Assembly: GCA_900313005.1 (NCBI GenBank)
Contig: ONZJ01000002.1
Location: forward strand, 975,001-1,039,000
Reading direction: 5' to 3'
Origin: Rhodobacteraceae bacterium EL129
GTDB taxonomy: Bacteria; Pseudomonadota; Alphaproteobacteria; Rhodobacterales; Rhodobacteraceae
Length of the DNA stretch: 64,000 nucleotides
The notes beneath the pieces are model-generated. The model had not been told where the DNA came from. It worked only from the letters and a program-made list of their open reading frames with translations, and did not search any database. A program made the position numbers and the translations under genes. Shown here piece by piece: positions 54,352 to 63,864 of this stretch. Each line of letters starts with the position of its first letter. Positions within the stretch are counted from its first letter, which is position 1.

Positions 54352-55239
54352 ATGCGTCTCTTTTTACTCACTGCGCTGACGATGATGGCCTTTGCCGGCA
54401 ACCCATTGTTGACCCGGGCCGGTGTCACCACAGGCGGTCTGGATCCGGTAGAATTTGCGGTGGTGCGGTTAGGGTCGGGCGCCATTGTCTTGGCGCTTTT
54501 GTGTCTGACCTTGCGCGGAGGACTTCGGTTAGGGGGCAAGGGGCGGCTGATTGGTGTGGCGTCATTGCTGTTATATCTCTTTGGGTTTTCTGCGGCCTAC
54601 AAGGGGCTCGATTCAGGGGTGGGTGCCCTGGTGCTTTTTGGCATGGTGCAGATCACCATGTTTGCCGGGTCGTTGCTGGTGCGCGAAGATATGCCCCTGC
54701 GCAGGTATCTGGGCGCTGGGCTGGCGATGGTGGGCCTTGGTTGGTTGCTGTGGCCTACCGGGGCCGCTGCCCTCAGCCCGGTGCACGGGTTGATGATGGC
54801 TGCGGCCGGTATTGGCTGGGGGCTTTATTCGCTGGCCGGGCGCAAGGAACCGGATGCGTTGCAAGCCACAGCTGCGAATTTCATTGTTGGCTCGGGGGTG
54901 GCGATTGTCATCGGACTTGTTGTCACCCAAGGCAGTTTGATCCGTATGGTCACCCAAGACGCAAGCGCGCTGGGCCTGTGGCTGGCGGTGACCTCGGGGG
55001 CGATCACTTCGGGATTAGGATACGCACTTTGGTATGCGGTCTTGCCGAAGCTGGCCGGATCGGTCGCCGCTGTAGCGCAACTGACCGTGCCAGTGATCAC
55101 GATGGCGGGCGGGATGCTGTGGCTGGGGGAGAGCCTCACATTGCGCTTCGTGCTGGCCTCGGTCCTTGTGATTGGTGGCGTGATCTTGTCGGTACGCCCC
55201 ACGCGTCAAGGCGGCAGCAAACGCTCCAGTGGGTCATAG
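54352..55239 (+). CDS. EamA/DMT-family transporter
   Basis: A 295-residue inner-membrane protein with about ten membrane segments in two EamA repeats. LFGMVQITMFAGSLLVREDMPLRRYLG and TVPVITMAGGMLWLGESLTL are typical. Substrate unknown. Its last 34 bases overlap the end of the convergent NUDIX gene. Confidence 0.86.
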   Translation: MRLFLLTALTMMAFAGNPLLTRAGVTTGGLDPVEFAVVRLGSGAIVLALLCLTLRGGLRLGGKGRLIGVASLLLYLFGFSAAYKGLDSGVGALVLFGMVQITMFAGSLLVREDMPLRRYLGAGLAMVGLGWLLWPTGAAALSPVHGLMMAAAGIGWGLYSLAGRKEPDALQATAANFIVGSGVAIVIGLVVTQGSLIRMVTQDASALGLWLAVTSGAITSGLGYALWYAVLPKLAGSVAAVAQLTVPVITMAGGMLWLGESLTLRFVLASVLVIGGVILSVRPTRQGGSKRSSGS

Positions 55240-55652
55240 ACCGCCGCATCGATCTTACTGTACGCCACCTCAATCAGGCAATCGGGTTTCAGGCGAATTT
55301 TCGACAACGCTTCACGGTCAAAGAACCGGCGAGAGGTCACGATGCCTTCGGGGTCTCGCCAGCTGTCGCTTAGAGCGCCTGACTGGATTTGACAGCGAAA
55401 GAAGATATCCACCTGATGAAAATTCTGATCCGGGTCGTGGAATTCGTTGATCAGGCAAGGGGCCCCGACGTGAATATCCAGCCCTGTTTCCTCAAACACC
55501 TCGCGTTTGAGGTTATCTGGCAGGGACTGGCCCGGCTCGGCCCCACCGCCGGGCGCGCACCACAGATCTGACTGACCGTCCGGGTAGGCGTTGACCAGCA
55601 AGAGTTGAGCCTGATGTACAATGACGGCACGGGTTGAGAGGCGAATAGGCAT
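55206..55652 (-). CDS. NUDIX hydrolase
   Basis: A 148-residue NUDIX protein. The Nudix box GGAEPGQSLPDNLKREVFEETGL (read in parts) carries G-x5-E-x7-REVFEE, matching the metal-binding box. It hydrolyses nucleoside diphosphate derivatives; specific substrate unknown. It is convergent with the EamA gene. Confidence 0.86.
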   Translation of the reverse strand: MPIRLSTRAVIVHQAQLLLVNAYPDGQSDLWCAPGGGAEPGQSLPDNLKREVFEETGLDIHVGAPCLINEFHDPDQNFHQVDIFFRCQIQSGALSDSWRDPEGIVTSRRFFDREALSKIRLKPDCLIEVAYSKIDAAVYDPLERLLPP

Positions 55653-55697
55653 ATGGCCTGTGTAGCGACTTCGTAGGTCTCTGGCGAGGGCGCGCGC

Positions 55698-56597
55698 CTA
55701 CGCCAACTCGGCAATCAGCCAATCGAGAAGGATTTGCGCTTTATCGGGCAATGCCCCGGCCCTTGGGGCGTAGAGACCCAATCCATCGGTCACCTGTACG
55801 GGGGTCACACAGGGCCGGATCAAAGCGCCGGTTTTCAGAAGGTGTTCGCAAGTGCGCTGCCACCCAAGGGCGATCCCGTGTCCCTCAATCGCGGCCTGCA
55901 TGACCATGGAGAAGCTGTCATAGGACAGATCCATTGATGTGTCGCGTGGTGGAAGCCGGGCCTCGATGTGCCAGTCCTCCCAGGTCATCCAATCTTGTCG
56001 CGTGGTGCGATGATGCAGAAGTTTATGGGATTTCAGGTCGGAGGGTGACAGTGCCGTGCCTGCAGGCAGGTAGGTTGGTGCGCAGACGGGAAAGATCGCG
56101 TCACGCGCCTTGTGCACGAGATGGGCGTGGCCTTGATCGCGATCAATGGATTGCAGGGCTAGATCATACCGGTCCTGGGCGTCGGACAGGGGTGTCGTGG
56201 ACACGTTGACGCGCAGGTCAATTTCGGGGTGGGCCAGATAAAAGCCCGAGAGGCGTGGCATCAGCCAATAGATCGCCTCGCATTGTTGCGCGCGCAGGAC
56301 GATTTCTCCTGTGCCGTCAGGCTGGCGCATGGCGTTTGAAATCGCTGCGATATCCCCAAACGCCATTTGAATCACGTGGTGCATACGTTTGCCTTCGCGG
56401 GTCAGGTATATGGCCCGATTGCGACGTTCAAAAAGCTGCGTGCCAAGGTCGGTTTCTAACGCTTTGATTTGTTTGCTGATGGCGGCCTGCGTCAGGCTAA
56501 GCTCCTGTGCGGCTTCGGTGATGCTCTGCAGGCGGGCCGCGGCCTCAAACGGGAGGAGGCTGGAGAGTGGAGGGAGAGATCTGCGCATACTTTGCAT
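55698..56597 (-). CDS. LysR-family regulator (GcvA-like)
   Basis: A 299-residue LysR protein: HTH in SITEAAQELSLTQAAISKQIKALETDLGTQLFERR (read in parts) and an effector domain ending DWLIAELA. It resembles GcvA. It is divergent from an EamA transporter and its start codon lies in a 23-bp palindrome (56592-56614), typical of LysR autoregulation and control of the divergent gene. Confidence 0.87.
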   Translation of the reverse strand: MQSMRRSLPPLSSLLPFEAAARLQSITEAAQELSLTQAAISKQIKALETDLGTQLFERRNRAIYLTREGKRMHHVIQMAFGDIAAISNAMRQPDGTGEIVLRAQQCEAIYWLMPRLSGFYLAHPEIDLRVNVSTTPLSDAQDRYDLALQSIDRDQGHAHLVHKARDAIFPVCAPTYLPAGTALSPSDLKSHKLLHHRTTRQDWMTWEDWHIEARLPPRDTSMDLSYDSFSMVMQAAIEGHGIALGWQRTCEHLLKTGALIRPCVTPVQVTDGLGLYAPRAGALPDKAQILLDWLIAELA

Positions 56598-56614
56598 AAC
56601 TCATAGTTAAGCAA
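56592..56614. promoter_or_regulatory. 23-bp near-perfect palindrome in the LysR/EamA region
   Basis: TTGC-A-TAACT-CAT-AGTTA-A-GCAA, an inverted repeat with two unpaired bases and a 3-base centre, overlaps the LysR start codon. It includes a LysR-type T-N11-A box and is placed to act on the divergent EamA promoter. Confidence 0.68.
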
Positions 56615-56689
56615 ATTGGATAATAAGTCAATTTTTCAATGGTATGGAATGCGATAGATAACTTATATGAAGAAACACAAGGCGATCTC

Positions 56690-57601
56690 ATGACTCTCTC
56701 TCCGGCCAAAGATAACACGCCGCTTGCCGTCATCGTGATCATTTTGACGGTTCTTCTGCTGGCGTTGGGCGATACGGTGATCAAAGGGGTCAGTACGCAA
56801 ATGCGACTGTGGCAGATCTTTGTGCTGCGCTCTGGTCTGGCGTTGCCGATCCTGCTGGTGATTTTGCGACTGCGTTACCCCGCAGTGCCGCTGATGCCGC
56901 AGGCCTTGGGGTGGGTTGTTCTGCGCAGCCTGATGCTGGTGATGATGTGGATAAGCTATTACGCCGCGTTGCCACATCTTGAGTTATCGGTGGCTGCAGC
57001 GGCCTATTACACTTTGCCATTGTTTATCACGTTGTTTTCGGCGTGGATTGTGGGGGAACGTGTCACGCCCATGGGCTGGCTGGTGGTTGTGACCGGGTTT
57101 GTTGGCGTGCTGGTGATACTGCGCCCGTCGTCCGAGGCCTTCATCCCTATCGCCTTGTTGCCGTTGCTGTCTGCCATTCTTTATGCGCTCTCGATGATCT
57201 TGACGCGCACGCATTGCCGGGCCGAGCATCCGTTGATCCTGTCCTTCGCTCTAAACCTTTGCTTTGTGGGTGTCGGTCTTGTCGCCACCCTTGTGCTCTG
57301 GGCTGTGGCGGAGCAGGGCGCGCAGATGGGATTTTTATCTCCTGAATGGGCGCAAATGAACCAAAATAGCCTGATGGCGCTGGGTGTGATGGTCCTGGCG
57401 GTCTTGTTGGGCAGTGTCGGGACTGCAATTGCTTATCAGATGGGGCGCTCTTCTACAGTGGCGACGTTCGACTTTACATATGTCGGCTTTGCAACGCTTT
57501 GGGGTGTCGCGTTCTTCGACGAACATCCAGATGTCTGGACCCTGACAGGGATGCTGCTGATTATCGTAGCAGGGGTGTTGGCCGTGCGCCGCGCCGAATG
57601 A
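56690..57601 (+). CDS. EamA/DMT-family transporter
   Basis: A 303-residue inner-membrane protein with about ten membrane segments in two EamA repeats. ATG 56690 (MTLSPAKDNTPLAVIVI) is chosen with AAGGCG upstream; an earlier ATG at 56639 lies in the intergenic region. The divergent LysR gene is likely its regulator. The substrate is unknown. Confidence 0.84.
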   Translation: MTLSPAKDNTPLAVIVIILTVLLLALGDTVIKGVSTQMRLWQIFVLRSGLALPILLVILRLRYPAVPLMPQALGWVVLRSLMLVMMWISYYAALPHLELSVAAAAYYTLPLFITLFSAWIVGERVTPMGWLVVVTGFVGVLVILRPSSEAFIPIALLPLLSAILYALSMILTRTHCRAEHPLILSFALNLCFVGVGLVATLVLWAVAEQGAQMGFLSPEWAQMNQNSLMALGVMVLAVLLGSVGTAIAYQMGRSSTVATFDFTYVGFATLWGVAFFDEHPDVWTLTGMLLIIVAGVLAVRRAE

Positions 57602-57658
57602 CGCAGGGTCATGTTTCCAGTACTTTCATCGACGCGCAAAACTTCCTATTTCATACCT

Positions 57659-58387
57659 ATGAGATATGCAGCCATAGCCCTTGCCCTGCTATTATCCATG
57701 CCCAGCGTGGCGCGCGCGGATTGCGTGGTCATGCTGCATGGGCTTTTGCGCTCGGACAGCTCGTTTCTGGTGCTCGAAGAGATATTGCGCCAGCAAGGCT
57801 ATACCGTCACCAGCCCCAAGTATGACAGCACCCGCGCCGAGATTGAGCGGCTGGCCGATGAGACATTGCCCGGAGCGGTCGCCGATTGCGAGGGTGACAA
57901 GGTGCATTTTGTGACCCATTCGATGGGGGGGATTCTGCTGCGCCACTGGTTGAGTCATAACAAGCTCGAGAACCTGGGCCGCGTGGTGATGCTGGCGCCA
58001 CCGAACAAGGGGTCGGAAATTGTGGATGAATTGGGCGGGCTTGAGCTGTTTGCCTGGATCAACGGCCCCGCCGGGCTGCAGTTGGAAACCGGGGATGAGG
58101 GCGTGCCGTCGCAATTGCCGGACGTGGATTTTGAACTGGGTGTGATCGCAGGGACGCGCACGCTGAACCCTTATTTTTCATCGCTGATCGAAGGGGTCGA
58201 TGATGGTAAGGTCTCCGTGGCCTCGACCAAGGTTGACGGCATGGCGGATCATCTGGAATTGCCGGTAACCCACACGTTTATGACCCATAACCCATTGGTG
58301 ATCGCACAGGTGCAGGCGTTTCTGGCCACGGGGGCATTTGATCGCAGCCTGACCGTGAATGGCCTGTTGTGGGGCAACAAGGAATGA
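57659..58387 (+). CDS. Secreted alpha/beta hydrolase (lipase-like)
   Basis: A 242-residue protein with a signal peptide ([19 protein letters not shown]) and a lipase-like fold. The nucleophile is Ser in [15 protein letters not shown]; the oxyanion side is [14 protein letters not shown]. Family members of this type include esterases and triacylglycerol lipases. The start ATG 57659 is chosen because it opens the signal peptide; a longer one at 57611 is possible. It overlaps phnM by four bases (ATGA). Confidence 0.78.
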   Translation: MRYAAIALALLLSMPSVARADCVVMLHGLLRSDSSFLVLEEILRQQGYTVTSPKYDSTRAEIERLADETLPGAVADCEGDKVHFVTHSMGGILLRHWLSHNKLENLGRVVMLAPPNKGSEIVDELGGLELFAWINGPAGLQLETGDEGVPSQLPDVDFELGVIAGTRTLNPYFSSLIEGVDDGKVSVASTKVDGMADHLELPVTHTFMTHNPLVIAQVQAFLATGAFDRSLTVNGLLWGNKE

Positions 58388-59535
58388 GCCCACTTGCATT
58401 GCGGCTGACTGGCGCTGAGGTGTTGCGGCCGTCCGGCCTGACATCCGAGCCGCTTGTCCTTGCTGAAGGGCGAATCGAAGGTGAACTTAGTGGACTGCGC
58501 GACGTCGATCTGAGCGGATATATGATTCTGCCCGGCATCGTGGATGCGCATGGTGATGGGTTCGAGCGCCATCTGGCCCCACGGCGCGGCGCGATGAAGG
58601 ACATTGATCAAGGGTTGATTGCCGCCGAAGCCGAGATCGCCGCCAACGGGATCACCACCGCTGTCCTGGCTCAGTTTTACAGCTGGGAAGGCGGCATGCG
58701 CGGGCCGGAGTTTGCAACCCGCGTGTTTGAGGGCTTGGAGGTGATCACCGCGCGCGTGGTCACTGATTTGCACACCCAATTGCGGTTCGAGATACCGATG
58801 CTGGAAGACTATGACGCAATGCAGCAGATGGTGGCGCGGTTCGCCATTCCCTATGTCGTGTTCAATGACCATTTGCCTCATGAAGATCTGGCCAAAGGCA
58901 AGCGTCCAAAGCGATTGACAGGGCAGGCGCTGCGGATCGGGCGCAACCCCGAGAAACATCTGGCGTTCATGCAAGGACTACACGCTCGAATGGATGAGGT
59001 GGCTGAGGCCCTGGAGGGATTGACCGCGGCGCTGGCTGAAACAGGCATACGCATGGGCAGCCATGATGACAAAACCTCAACCGAGCGGGGCATCTGGCGC
59101 TTGCGCGGTGTTGATATTGCCGAGTTCCCCGAAACAGGCGCGGCGGTTGAGGCGGCGCACCACGCGGGCGACCCGGTGATCATGGGGGCCCCTAACGTGG
59201 TGCGGGGGGGATCGCACAACGGCAATGCGTCGGCCGCTGAGATGGTGATGATGGGCTATGTCACCGCATTAGCCTCGGACTACCACTATCCCTCATTACG
59301 CCGTGCGGCCTTTTTGATGGCCGATGGAGGTGTTTGTGATCTGGCCACGGCCTGGGGGCTGATTTCCTCCGGGTCTGCGGACATGCTGGGATTTGCGGAT
59401 CGTGGCAGGCTGGTGCCGGGGCAACGCGCCGATCTGGTTGTTCTCGACAAACAGACCCGCTCGGTCTGCGCCACTCTCAGTGCGGGGTGCGTGTCCTACA
59501 TGAGCGGCGAGGTGGCCGCCCGGTTGATCGGCTGA
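58384..59535 (+). CDS. phnM: Alpha-D-ribose 1-methylphosphonate 5-triphosphate diphosphatase
   Basis: A 383-residue amidohydrolase of the PhnM type. Metal-binding stretch is [18 protein letters not shown], with later [18 protein letters not shown] and [15 protein letters not shown]. PhnM removes pyrophosphate from ribose 1-methylphosphonate 5-triphosphate in the C-P lyase pathway. No other phn genes are nearby in this window, so it is an orphan. It starts inside the previous gene's stop (ATGA). RBS AAGGA. Confidence 0.86.
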   Translation: MSPLALRLTGAEVLRPSGLTSEPLVLAEGRIEGELSGLRDVDLSGYMILPGIVDAHGDGFERHLAPRRGAMKDIDQGLIAAEAEIAANGITTAVLAQFYSWEGGMRGPEFATRVFEGLEVITARVVTDLHTQLRFEIPMLEDYDAMQQMVARFAIPYVVFNDHLPHEDLAKGKRPKRLTGQALRIGRNPEKHLAFMQGLHARMDEVAEALEGLTAALAETGIRMGSHDDKTSTERGIWRLRGVDIAEFPETGAAVEAAHHAGDPVIMGAPNVVRGGSHNGNASAAEMVMMGYVTALASDYHYPSLRRAAFLMADGGVCDLATAWGLISSGSADMLGFADRGRLVPGQRADLVVLDKQTRSVCATLSAGCVSYMSGEVAARLIG

Positions 59536-59539
59536 ACCG

Positions 59540-60613
59540 CTACGCTTTCGAGGTGATCCGGTTCACATGACCCATCTTGCGGCCCGCTTTCACATCGGAT
59601 TTGCCATACAAATGCAGTGCTGTGTGTGTGTCAGCGGCAAGAGCGGGCACGCGGTCCATGTCATCCCCGATCAGGTTTTCCATCAACACATCGGCATAAC
59701 GTGTGCCATCGCCCAGAGGCCAGCCAGCTACGGCGCGGATGTGTTGTTCAAACTGATCGACGGTGCAGCCTTCTTGCGTCCAATGACCTGAGTTGTGCAC
59801 GCGCGGTGCGATCTCATTGACGATGAGGCCCTGGGCGGTGACAAATAGCTCAACCCCCATGACGCCCACATAATCCAGCTTGTTCAAAATGTTGGCGGTC
59901 AACAGCACCGCGTCCGAACGCTGTGCAGGTGTCAGACGCGCCGGGATGGTGGTGGTGCGCAAGATGCCCCCTTCGTGCACGTTTTCACCGGGATCAAAGC
60001 AAGCCACATCGCCCGTCAAACCACGCGCCCCGATCACCGAAACTTCGTGGCTGAAATCCACAAAGCCCTCATAGATCGCTGACGCCCCTTGCATATCCTC
60101 CAGCGCTTGTCCTGCGTCTTCGGGTGCCGAAATCCTTGCCTGACCTTTGCCATCATAGCCAAAGCGGCGGGTTTTCAGAATCGCGGGGATGCCAATCTCG
60201 GCCATGGCCTCGGACAGGTCCACCGCGTCGTCGACTGCGGCGAAGGGGGCAGTCCGCAAGCCGATGTCGTTCAGGAAAGCCTTTTCCACCAGACGGTCCT
60301 GACTGACGCGTAAGGCATCGCGACCGGGGCGCACGGGTTTGATCTCTTCCAGGATATCCAGTGCCGACGTGGGGATGTTTTCAAACTCGTAAGTGATCAC
60401 ATCAACGGCTTCTGCGAACCTGCGCAGGGCGTCTTCGTCTTCGTAGGCCGCCTGGATATGAGTGTTGGACACATGGCTGGCTGGGCAAGCGCCGCCCGGT
60501 TCAAACACACAGGTTTTGAACCCAAGGCGCGAGGCTGCGACAGACAGCATCCGGCCCAGCTGGCCGCCGCCTAAGATGCCGATGGTGGATCCGGTGGGCA
60601 GGATGTCAGTCAT
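59540..60613 (-). CDS. purK: 5-(carboxyamino)imidazole ribonucleotide synthase
   Basis: A 357-residue ATP-grasp enzyme: [22 protein letters not shown] (in parts), then [11 protein letters not shown] and [17 protein letters not shown]. It makes N5-CAIR from AIR, ATP and bicarbonate. The ATG at 60613 lies inside the purE 3' end (8-base overlap), so the pair is translationally coupled. The longer open frame upstream is out of place (inside purE). Confidence 0.95.
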   Translation of the reverse strand: MTDILPTGSTIGILGGGQLGRMLSVAASRLGFKTCVFEPGGACPASHVSNTHIQAAYEDEDALRRFAEAVDVITYEFENIPTSALDILEEIKPVRPGRDALRVSQDRLVEKAFLNDIGLRTAPFAAVDDAVDLSEAMAEIGIPAILKTRRFGYDGKGQARISAPEDAGQALEDMQGASAIYEGFVDFSHEVSVIGARGLTGDVACFDPGENVHEGGILRTTTIPARLTPAQRSDAVLLTANILNKLDYVGVMGVELFVTAQGLIVNEIAPRVHNSGHWTQEGCTVDQFEQHIRAVAGWPLGDGTRYADVLMENLIGDDMDRVPALAADTHTALHLYGKSDVKAGRKMGHVNRITSKA

Positions 60614-61094
60614 CGCGTGGCTCCTCGGGGATCGAGGCTGACAGGGCCGTGCGCCACGCGTCCAGCCGCGCGGCCAGATCTGCATCCCCGTTTGCAAGGA
60701 TCGCAGCGGCCATGAGGCCCGCATTTGCCGCCCCCGGCGCACCGATGGCCATGGTGGCCACGGGGAAGCCCTTGGGCATTTGCAGGATGGAGTAAAGGCT
60801 ATCGACGCCCGACAAGGCCTTGGTCTGCACCGGTACGCCGATTACCGGCACCCGGGTTTTGGAGGCCATCATGCCGGGCAAATGCGCCGCGCCACCAGCG
60901 CCTGCGATGATCACCTGCAAGCCGCGCTCCACGGCGGTTTTGCCGTAGTCCCAGAGCCGATCTGGCGTGCGATGCGCCGAAACGATGCGGGTTTCATAAG
61001 CCACGTCCAGCTCATCAAGGATGCTGGCGGCTTCGCGCATGGTGGACCAGTCCGACTGGCTGCCCATGATGATCCCGATTCTAATGTCGCTCAT
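60606..61094 (-). CDS. purE: N5-carboxyaminoimidazole ribonucleotide mutase
   Basis: A 162-residue Pur[15 protein letters not shown] and [13 protein letters not shown] (with the catalytic His) and [14 protein letters not shown] are intact. It converts N5-CAIR to CAIR. The start ATG at 61094 follows AGGACAGG. Downstream purK completes the two-step conversion. Confidence 0.95.
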   Translation of the reverse strand: MSDIRIGIIMGSQSDWSTMREAASILDELDVAYETRIVSAHRTPDRLWDYGKTAVERGLQVIIAGAGGAAHLPGMMASKTRVPVIGVPVQTKALSGVDSLYSILQMPKGFPVATMAIGAPGAANAGLMAAAILANGDADLAARLDAWRTALSASIPEEPRDD

Positions 61095-61365
61095 CGCCTG
61101 TCCTATCCGATCTGGCCATGTGATTTGGAAAGCGGCACTATAGCGATGCCCGCTTTTGTGGCAAGCGCGGATCAACGGAATGCAAGGAACGTGTCAAAGT
61201 CTGTTTGGAGCACAATAGTGGCGGATGCTGCAGTCTGTTGGAATTGGTATGATGCGGCGCATATCGGACAAGTTGAACGACTCTCGCTTGTCCGACGCCA
61301 CAATCCTTGATTTTGGCTTCAAGCTTTGTCAGCAAGACTCCCTGCGCGGCATCAACAATCTGCAA

Positions 61366-62280
61366 TTAGGTTCCCGTCTCTGCAAAGATTGGTCGCCGCG
61401 CTCTGAGCTCTTTTGCAATAAAATCCACCAACAGTCGAACGCGTGTTGTCTTCTGTAAATCGGAGTGGAGAAGTAGCCATATCGAGCGATCCGGAACAAC
61501 ATCGGTGCCGGGTATTCGAACCAGCTGGGGGTACAATTGAGCGATAAAACAAGGTAAGTAGCTCATCCCGGCCCCGTTTCGGATCATATGAGTAATGAGC
61601 GTTGGCGATCGGATGCAGTTTTTGACATCCGCCTTTGGGAACGGGCTACTCTTGACCCAGTCCATCGACCCCCGCCTGTTGCCCCAGCCCAGCCAACAAA
61701 GACCTTCGCCAAACCTTCCCGCCATTTCAAAGTGCCGCTCGAGATAGGCTTGGCTAGCGTAAATGCCTTGATCGTATTGAAGAACTTTTCTACCAACGAC
61801 ATCGTCATCGACATTATGCGCTACCCGGACAGACACATCTGTTTCAGAACGGTTGATGTTTTCAAACCGGTTTGTGACGGCAACTTCCAGTTCGATTTCA
61901 GGATATGTATCCCTAAACTCGACCAGGATTTCAGGCATTATCATCGAGGCGAATACAGTCGGGATGGATAGACGTACTGTACCCGTCGCCTCACGATCTA
62001 GTCCTTGCAATCTCCGTCGTCCCGACAAAACCGAGCGTTCGGCTTCTTCTGCAATGGGAAGAAGCGTTTCACCCGCCGAAGTCAGCGTCAAACCACTGTG
62101 CGAGCGATCAAAAAGCCGCACGCCATAACTGGCTTCAAGCGCACGCAAATTCCGATTTACAGTCGCATGGGTTCCGCCCAATACATCGGCTGCAGCCCGC
62201 AAACTGCCGGTGCGCGCGACTTCCAGAAAATAGGGGATCCGTGCCCAATCCAATTTATTCTCCCTCTCAAAATCATTCAA
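61366..62280 (-). CDS. LysR-family regulator, divergent from dehalogenase
   Basis: A 304-residue LysR protein: HTH in SLRAAADVLGGTHATVNRNLRALEASYGVRLFDRS (read in parts) and an effector domain. It is divergent from the haloalkane dehalogenase gene, with 133 bases between starts, so it is the likely regulator of that gene. Base composition here seems slightly more AT-rich than in the core. It responds to an unknown ligand. Confidence 0.87.
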   Translation of the reverse strand: MNDFERENKLDWARIPYFLEVARTGSLRAAADVLGGTHATVNRNLRALEASYGVRLFDRSHSGLTLTSAGETLLPIAEEAERSVLSGRRRLQGLDREATGTVRLSIPTVFASMIMPEILVEFRDTYPEIELEVAVTNRFENINRSETDVSVRVAHNVDDDVVGRKVLQYDQGIYASQAYLERHFEMAGRFGEGLCWLGWGNRRGSMDWVKSSPFPKADVKNCIRSPTLITHMIRNGAGMSYLPCFIAQLYPQLVRIPGTDVVPDRSIWLLLHSDLQKTTRVRLLVDFIAKELRARRPIFAETGT

Positions 62281-62325
62281 TTTCCCCGATCCTGAGCGGT
62301 GAAAACCTAGTGGGTTATTTTCGAT

Positions 62326-62347
62326 CCTCTATGTATCAAACATGAGG
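62326..62347. promoter_or_regulatory. Candidate LysR operator
   Basis: CCTC-T-ATGT-ATCAA-ACAT-GAGG: an imperfect inverted repeat (with one unpaired base) between the divergent LysR and dehalogenase genes, about 70 bases before the dehalogenase ATG. Confidence 0.45.
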
Positions 62348-62413
62348 GTAGCGGGTCAAATAAGAAACACCTAGATATGACGTACAACCGTATAATCCCC
62401 CAGGAGATAGGCT

Positions 62414-63367
62414 ATGAATCGAAGAGAGTTATTGATCTCAACCGCTGCAATCGGAGCTATGGTTATAAACCGGCCAGCGTGGGCGATGACAGGTAGTGAG
62501 TTCGGGTATGAAAAGTCGCGCCTTACTGTGCTGGGCAATGAAATGGCTTATGTGGACGCCGGTCAAGGGGAACCCGTCGTATTTCTTCACGGCAATCCGA
62601 CATCGTCATATCTGTGGCGTAACATTCTACCGGCAATCGAAAAAACACATCGTGTGATTGCGCCCGACCTGATCGGTATGGGTGACAGCAGCAAACCGGA
62701 TATTGTCTATACCTATCCTGATCACGTCGATCACTTGCACGGATTGCTCGACGCACTTGACTTGCAGAATGTCACATTGGTGGTTCACGACTGGGGTTCA
62801 GCGCTTGGTTTGGACTGGGCGGCCAAAAACGAGGACCGGGTCAAGGCCATCGCATTTATGGAAGCTATTTTGCCGCCGGGTGCGCCAATGCCAAGCTATG
62901 AGGCCATGGGTCCGTTTGGGGAGCTGTTCAAGGCCTGGCGGACACCGAAAGTTGGCGAAAAAATGATCCTGGAGGAAAATTTCTTTATTGACGAGGTTTT
63001 GGCAAAAATGGGTGTCGCCACACCACTCAATGCAGATGTTTTGGCTCACTACAATAGCTACTACCCAACATCAGAATCCAGGCGGCCACTGCTGCAGTGG
63101 CCCCGAGAAGTTCCAATCGGCGGAGAGCCCGCGCATAGCGTTGAGGCCGTAAATCGGTACTCTGAATGGTTTTTTGACAGCGATGCCCCTAAGCTGATGA
63201 TCCATGCAGAGCCCGGCGCGTTAATCCCACCTGAGGCTGCTGAGTATCTGAAAGCCAACCTCAAGAACCTGACGACAGTGAATATCGGCGCAGGTGTGCA
63301 TTACCTTCAGGAAGACAACCCTGATGCAATCGCATCTTCACTGTCGGAGTGGCTGAGCGCGATGTGA
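62414..63367 (+). CDS. Exported haloalkane dehalogenase (HLD-II-like)
   Basis: A 317-residue alpha/beta hydrolase of the haloalkane dehalogenase class. Nucleophile Asp126 and halide-binding Trp127 (VVHDWGSALG), Asn61 (HGNPTSS), acid Glu150 (FMEAILPP) and His296 (GAGVHYLQED) all match HLD-II enzymes. The N-terminus MNRRELLISTAAIGA looks like a twin-arginine signal, so the enzyme may act in the periplasm, unlike most characterised ones. RBS is AGGAG. The divergent LysR gene is its likely regulator. The actual halogenated substrate is unknown. Confidence 0.86.
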   Translation: MNRRELLISTAAIGAMVINRPAWAMTGSEFGYEKSRLTVLGNEMAYVDAGQGEPVVFLHGNPTSSYLWRNILPAIEKTHRVIAPDLIGMGDSSKPDIVYTYPDHVDHLHGLLDALDLQNVTLVVHDWGSALGLDWAAKNEDRVKAIAFMEAILPPGAPMPSYEAMGPFGELFKAWRTPKVGEKMILEENFFIDEVLAKMGVATPLNADVLAHYNSYYPTSESRRPLLQWPREVPIGGEPAHSVEAVNRYSEWFFDSDAPKLMIHAEPGALIPPEAAEYLKANLKNLTTVNIGAGVHYLQEDNPDAIASSLSEWLSAM

Positions 63368-63639
63368 TACCAGAAAAGTTTCACCTGGAATATTGCCCTC
63401 GAGTGGACTTGACCACGGTGCAACAAACGCGCTCCTAAGTGCACTGCAGAGATAACTGCCCGAAAACTTTGAAGTGGTCATCCAGCAAAACTGTCTGGAT
63501 GGCCACAGTCTGTTGTGTGCCCAAAAGCAGTCTCTTGAACAGAATGCAGCGAAAACCGACTTCGTCCGCGAAACTGCAGTTCGACCAATCCGGCGATGTT
63601 ACACATTCCAACCCAACGCCCAATGCAGTTGTTTCTGCC

Positions 63640-63864
63640 TCAGGCAATAATATCCGGGTACAGCCGGTCTTCGATCCGGGCGATGACGTCCTTGAGACGC
63701 AATTTTTGCTGTTTCAATCGCTTGATCGTCAGCGGATCGCGCGCGCCTTTTTCTTGAAGGGCCTCAATCGCCTCGTCCAGATCACGGTGCTGGCGGCGAA
63801 ATTCTTCTAGTTCGACCTGCAGCACCTCATCGGATTTCATCGACAGATCGCGATACAAGTTCAT
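63640..63864 (-). CDS. YdcH/DUF465-like small protein
   Basis: A 74-residue helical protein: HRDLDEAIEALQEKGARDPLTIKRLKQQKLRLKDVIARIED (read in parts), the YdcH/DUF465 pattern with two helices in a hairpin. Function unknown. The start at 63864 has AGGAATC upstream. An inner ATG (63840) is possible. The 272-base gap before it (63368-63639) contains no convincing gene. Confidence 0.85.
   Translation of the reverse strand: MNLYRDLSMKSDEVLQVELEEFRRQHRDLDEAIEALQEKGARDPLTIKRLKQQKLRLKDVIARIEDRLYPDIIA

Noticed and set aside
61095-61365. Gap between purE and the LysR gene as a possible gene
   Set aside because: No open frame with a ribosome binding site and no tRNA-like structure; probably just the purE promoter.
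63435-63647. Minus-strand open frame of 70 residues before the YdcH-like gene's end
   Set aside because: TTG start without a ribosome binding site, no recognisable motif, and it overlaps the end of the YdcH-like gene. Treated as non-coding.
63439-63810. Plus-strand open frame of 123 residues
   Set aside because: It runs antisense through the YdcH-like gene and has no family resemblance.
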